From positions 98,804-162,803 of the forward strand of contig CACIRV010000002.1 of assembly GCA_902589155.1 (NCBI GenBank): 64,000 nucleotides of DNA, in the 5' to 3' direction. This stretch comes from an uncultured Pelagibacteraceae bacterium (GTDB taxonomy: Bacteria > Pseudomonadota > Alphaproteobacteria > Pelagibacterales > Pelagibacteraceae). Below are positions 63,100-64,000 of the stretch, piece after piece. The notes beneath the pieces are model-generated. The model was not told the origin of the DNA, did not search any database, and was given only the letters and a program-made list of their open reading frames with translations. How positions within the stretch are numbered: position 1 is the first letter of the stretch; every line of letters begins with the position of its first letter. The position numbers and the translations under genes are program-made.

Positions 63100-63810
63100 C
63101 TAAGTTAAAGACGATCTTCCTCCATCTACACCTAATATTTGTCCTGTTATCCATGAACTATTATCGCTTAATAAAAAATTTGCAACTGAAGAAGAGTCGC
63201 TGCCTTCACCTAATCTTTTAAGTGGATGCATTTTTGCAATACTGTCTGCCATTTTTTCATTTTTTAATATGAAATTTGATATTTTTGATTTTGTTAAGCT
63301 TGGGGCTATACAGTTAACTCTAATGTTTGGTGCTAATTCTGCTGCTAAAGAAACAGTTAAACCTTCTACAGCTCCTTTAGCTGATGAAACTATACTATGA
63401 TTAGTAAATCCTCTTCTTACTGCTACGGTTGAGAATAAAACAATTGATCCTTTATTCTGTTTTAAACTGTCAGTTGCTTTCCTAATAACTTCAACTGCAG
63501 AAATCAAATTGAGGTTAAAAGATTGCATATAATCACTTTTTTTAGTTATTTTAATTGGTTTTAAATCTATAGAACCCACACAATATGCTAAGCCATTAAT
63601 AGGTGTATTTCTTAAATCATCAAAAATTTTGTCAGAAAAATTCTCTTCTAGTACATCGCAAACTGTATAAGTTGCGTTCACCTCTTTAGCTAGATTAGAT
63701 AAATTCACTTCATCTCTTCCTACTAAATGAACTTCGCCTCCATCATTAACAATTTTTTTTGCTAAAGAGGATCCTATTGATCCTGTAGCGCCTAAAATTA
63801 GTTTTTTCAT
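63100..63810 (-). CDS. SDR-family protein lacking the catalytic tyrosine
   Basis: About 236 residues from ATG 63810; the open frame reaches 63825. GATGSIGSSLA is the nucleotide motif and CVGSID replaces the usual NNAG. In SIVSSAKGAVEG the residue four before the lysine is Val, where active classical SDRs have Tyr. The Ser site (LFSTVAV) remains. It ends GQILGVDGG as usual. It may be a non-catalytic or altered enzyme; reductase activity is doubtful. Confidence 0.72.
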   Translation of the reverse strand: MKKLILGATGSIGSSLAKKIVNDGGEVHLVGRDEVNLSNLAKEVNATYTVCDVLEENFSDKIFDDLRNTPINGLAYCVGSIDLKPIKITKKSDYMQSFNLNLISAVEVIRKATDSLKQNKGSIVLFSTVAVRRGFTNHSIVSSAKGAVEGLTVSLAAELAPNIRVNCIAPSLTKSKISNFILKNEKMADSIAKMHPLKRLGEGSDSSSVANFLLSDNSSWITGQILGVDGGRSSLT

Positions 63811-63894
63811 AGCGTTTTTTAACATTATTATTAAAAATAAATAGGCAAATAATGCCGCGTGTAATTCCTCATAAAATTCTATAATTTAAGTATA

Positions 63895-64000
63895 ATGAAG
63901 CTTTTTATAATTTTAGGAAATCAGTTATTTCATCCAAAATATGTGTCTAGCTATAAAGATCATCTTTTTTTTATGGCAGAAGATCACAATCTATGTACAT
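63895..64000 (+). CDS. Cryptochrome/photolyase-related protein (N-terminal part)
   Basis: The first 35 codons are inside the window from ATG 63895. MKLFIILGNQLFHPKY and the later HLFFMAED resemble the start of the deoxyribodipyrimidine photolyase-related (PhrB/DPRP) family, where a strand LILGDQL is followed by an MAE/MVE strand. Most of the gene lies outside, so the call is provisional. Confidence 0.6.
   Translation, partial: MKLFIILGNQLFHPKYVSSYKDHLFFMAEDHNLCT

Noticed and set aside
1..64000. CRISPR arrays, insertion sequences, prophage or rRNA genes.
   Set aside because: No repeated spacer arrays, transposase-like frames, phage structural genes or rRNA signature sequences were found by reading.

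Overview
The window looks like a stretch of a SAR11 (Pelagibacterales, Alphaproteobacteria) chromosome. This is inferred from very low GC, A/T-rich codons, tiny intergenic gaps, many ATGA/TAATG gene overlaps, and gene content typical of that group: TauABC with taurine-pyruvate aminotransferase, TRAP transporters, AprBA, AcuI and a CADD-like pABA synthase. I see no insertion sequence, prophage, CRISPR array or rRNA.

Layout. 1-3871: methylthioadenosine salvage (class II aldolase fragment, a sugar 3-dehydrase-like DegT protein, MtnA, MtnP) facing the adenine phosphoribosyltransferase gene. 3868-10649: a surface-glycan block (sugar epimerases and dehydratases, dTDP-deoxysugar genes, glycosyltransferases, methyltransferase) holding one CAU tRNA. 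11046-20435: taurine use (alanine dehydrogenase, Tpa-like aminotransferase, TauABC, a sulfolactate/malate-type dehydrogenase, a phosphotransacetylase). 20435-28654: a methyltransferase, a deacetylase-like protein, an acyl-CoA synthetase with a glutaryl-CoA-type dehydrogenase, a run of unusual small proteins, and a GT17 enzyme. 28651-37130: dihydroxypropanesulfonate (DHPS) use (alcohol dehydrogenase, HpsN-type dehydrogenase, TRAP transporter, GMC oxidoreductase, SDR). 37923-47327: Xsc, SuyA, SuyB, a sulfite exporter, and AprMBA with a small nucleotidyltransferase and a CADD-like protein. 47502-64000: housekeeping and transport (MFS, MetC-like lyase, MnmA, CysQ, RecX, Amt, HU, RseP, AcuI, FolE, HisI and others) plus an unassigned structured RNA and several very small genes.

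How the genes fit together. The centre of the window reads as a C2/C3 sulfonate hub. Taurine enters by TauABC, is transaminated to sulfoacetaldehyde by Tpa with alanine dehydrogenase recycling pyruvate, and Xsc cuts it to acetyl phosphate plus sulfite; Pta makes acetyl-CoA. DHPS enters by the TRAP system, is oxidised by the HpsN-type enzyme to sulfolactate, and SuyAB releases pyruvate plus sulfite. Sulfite can be oxidised to APS by AprBA, with AprM as quinone link, or exported by the TSUP protein. These functions are inferred from family resemblance and gene order; no database search was run.
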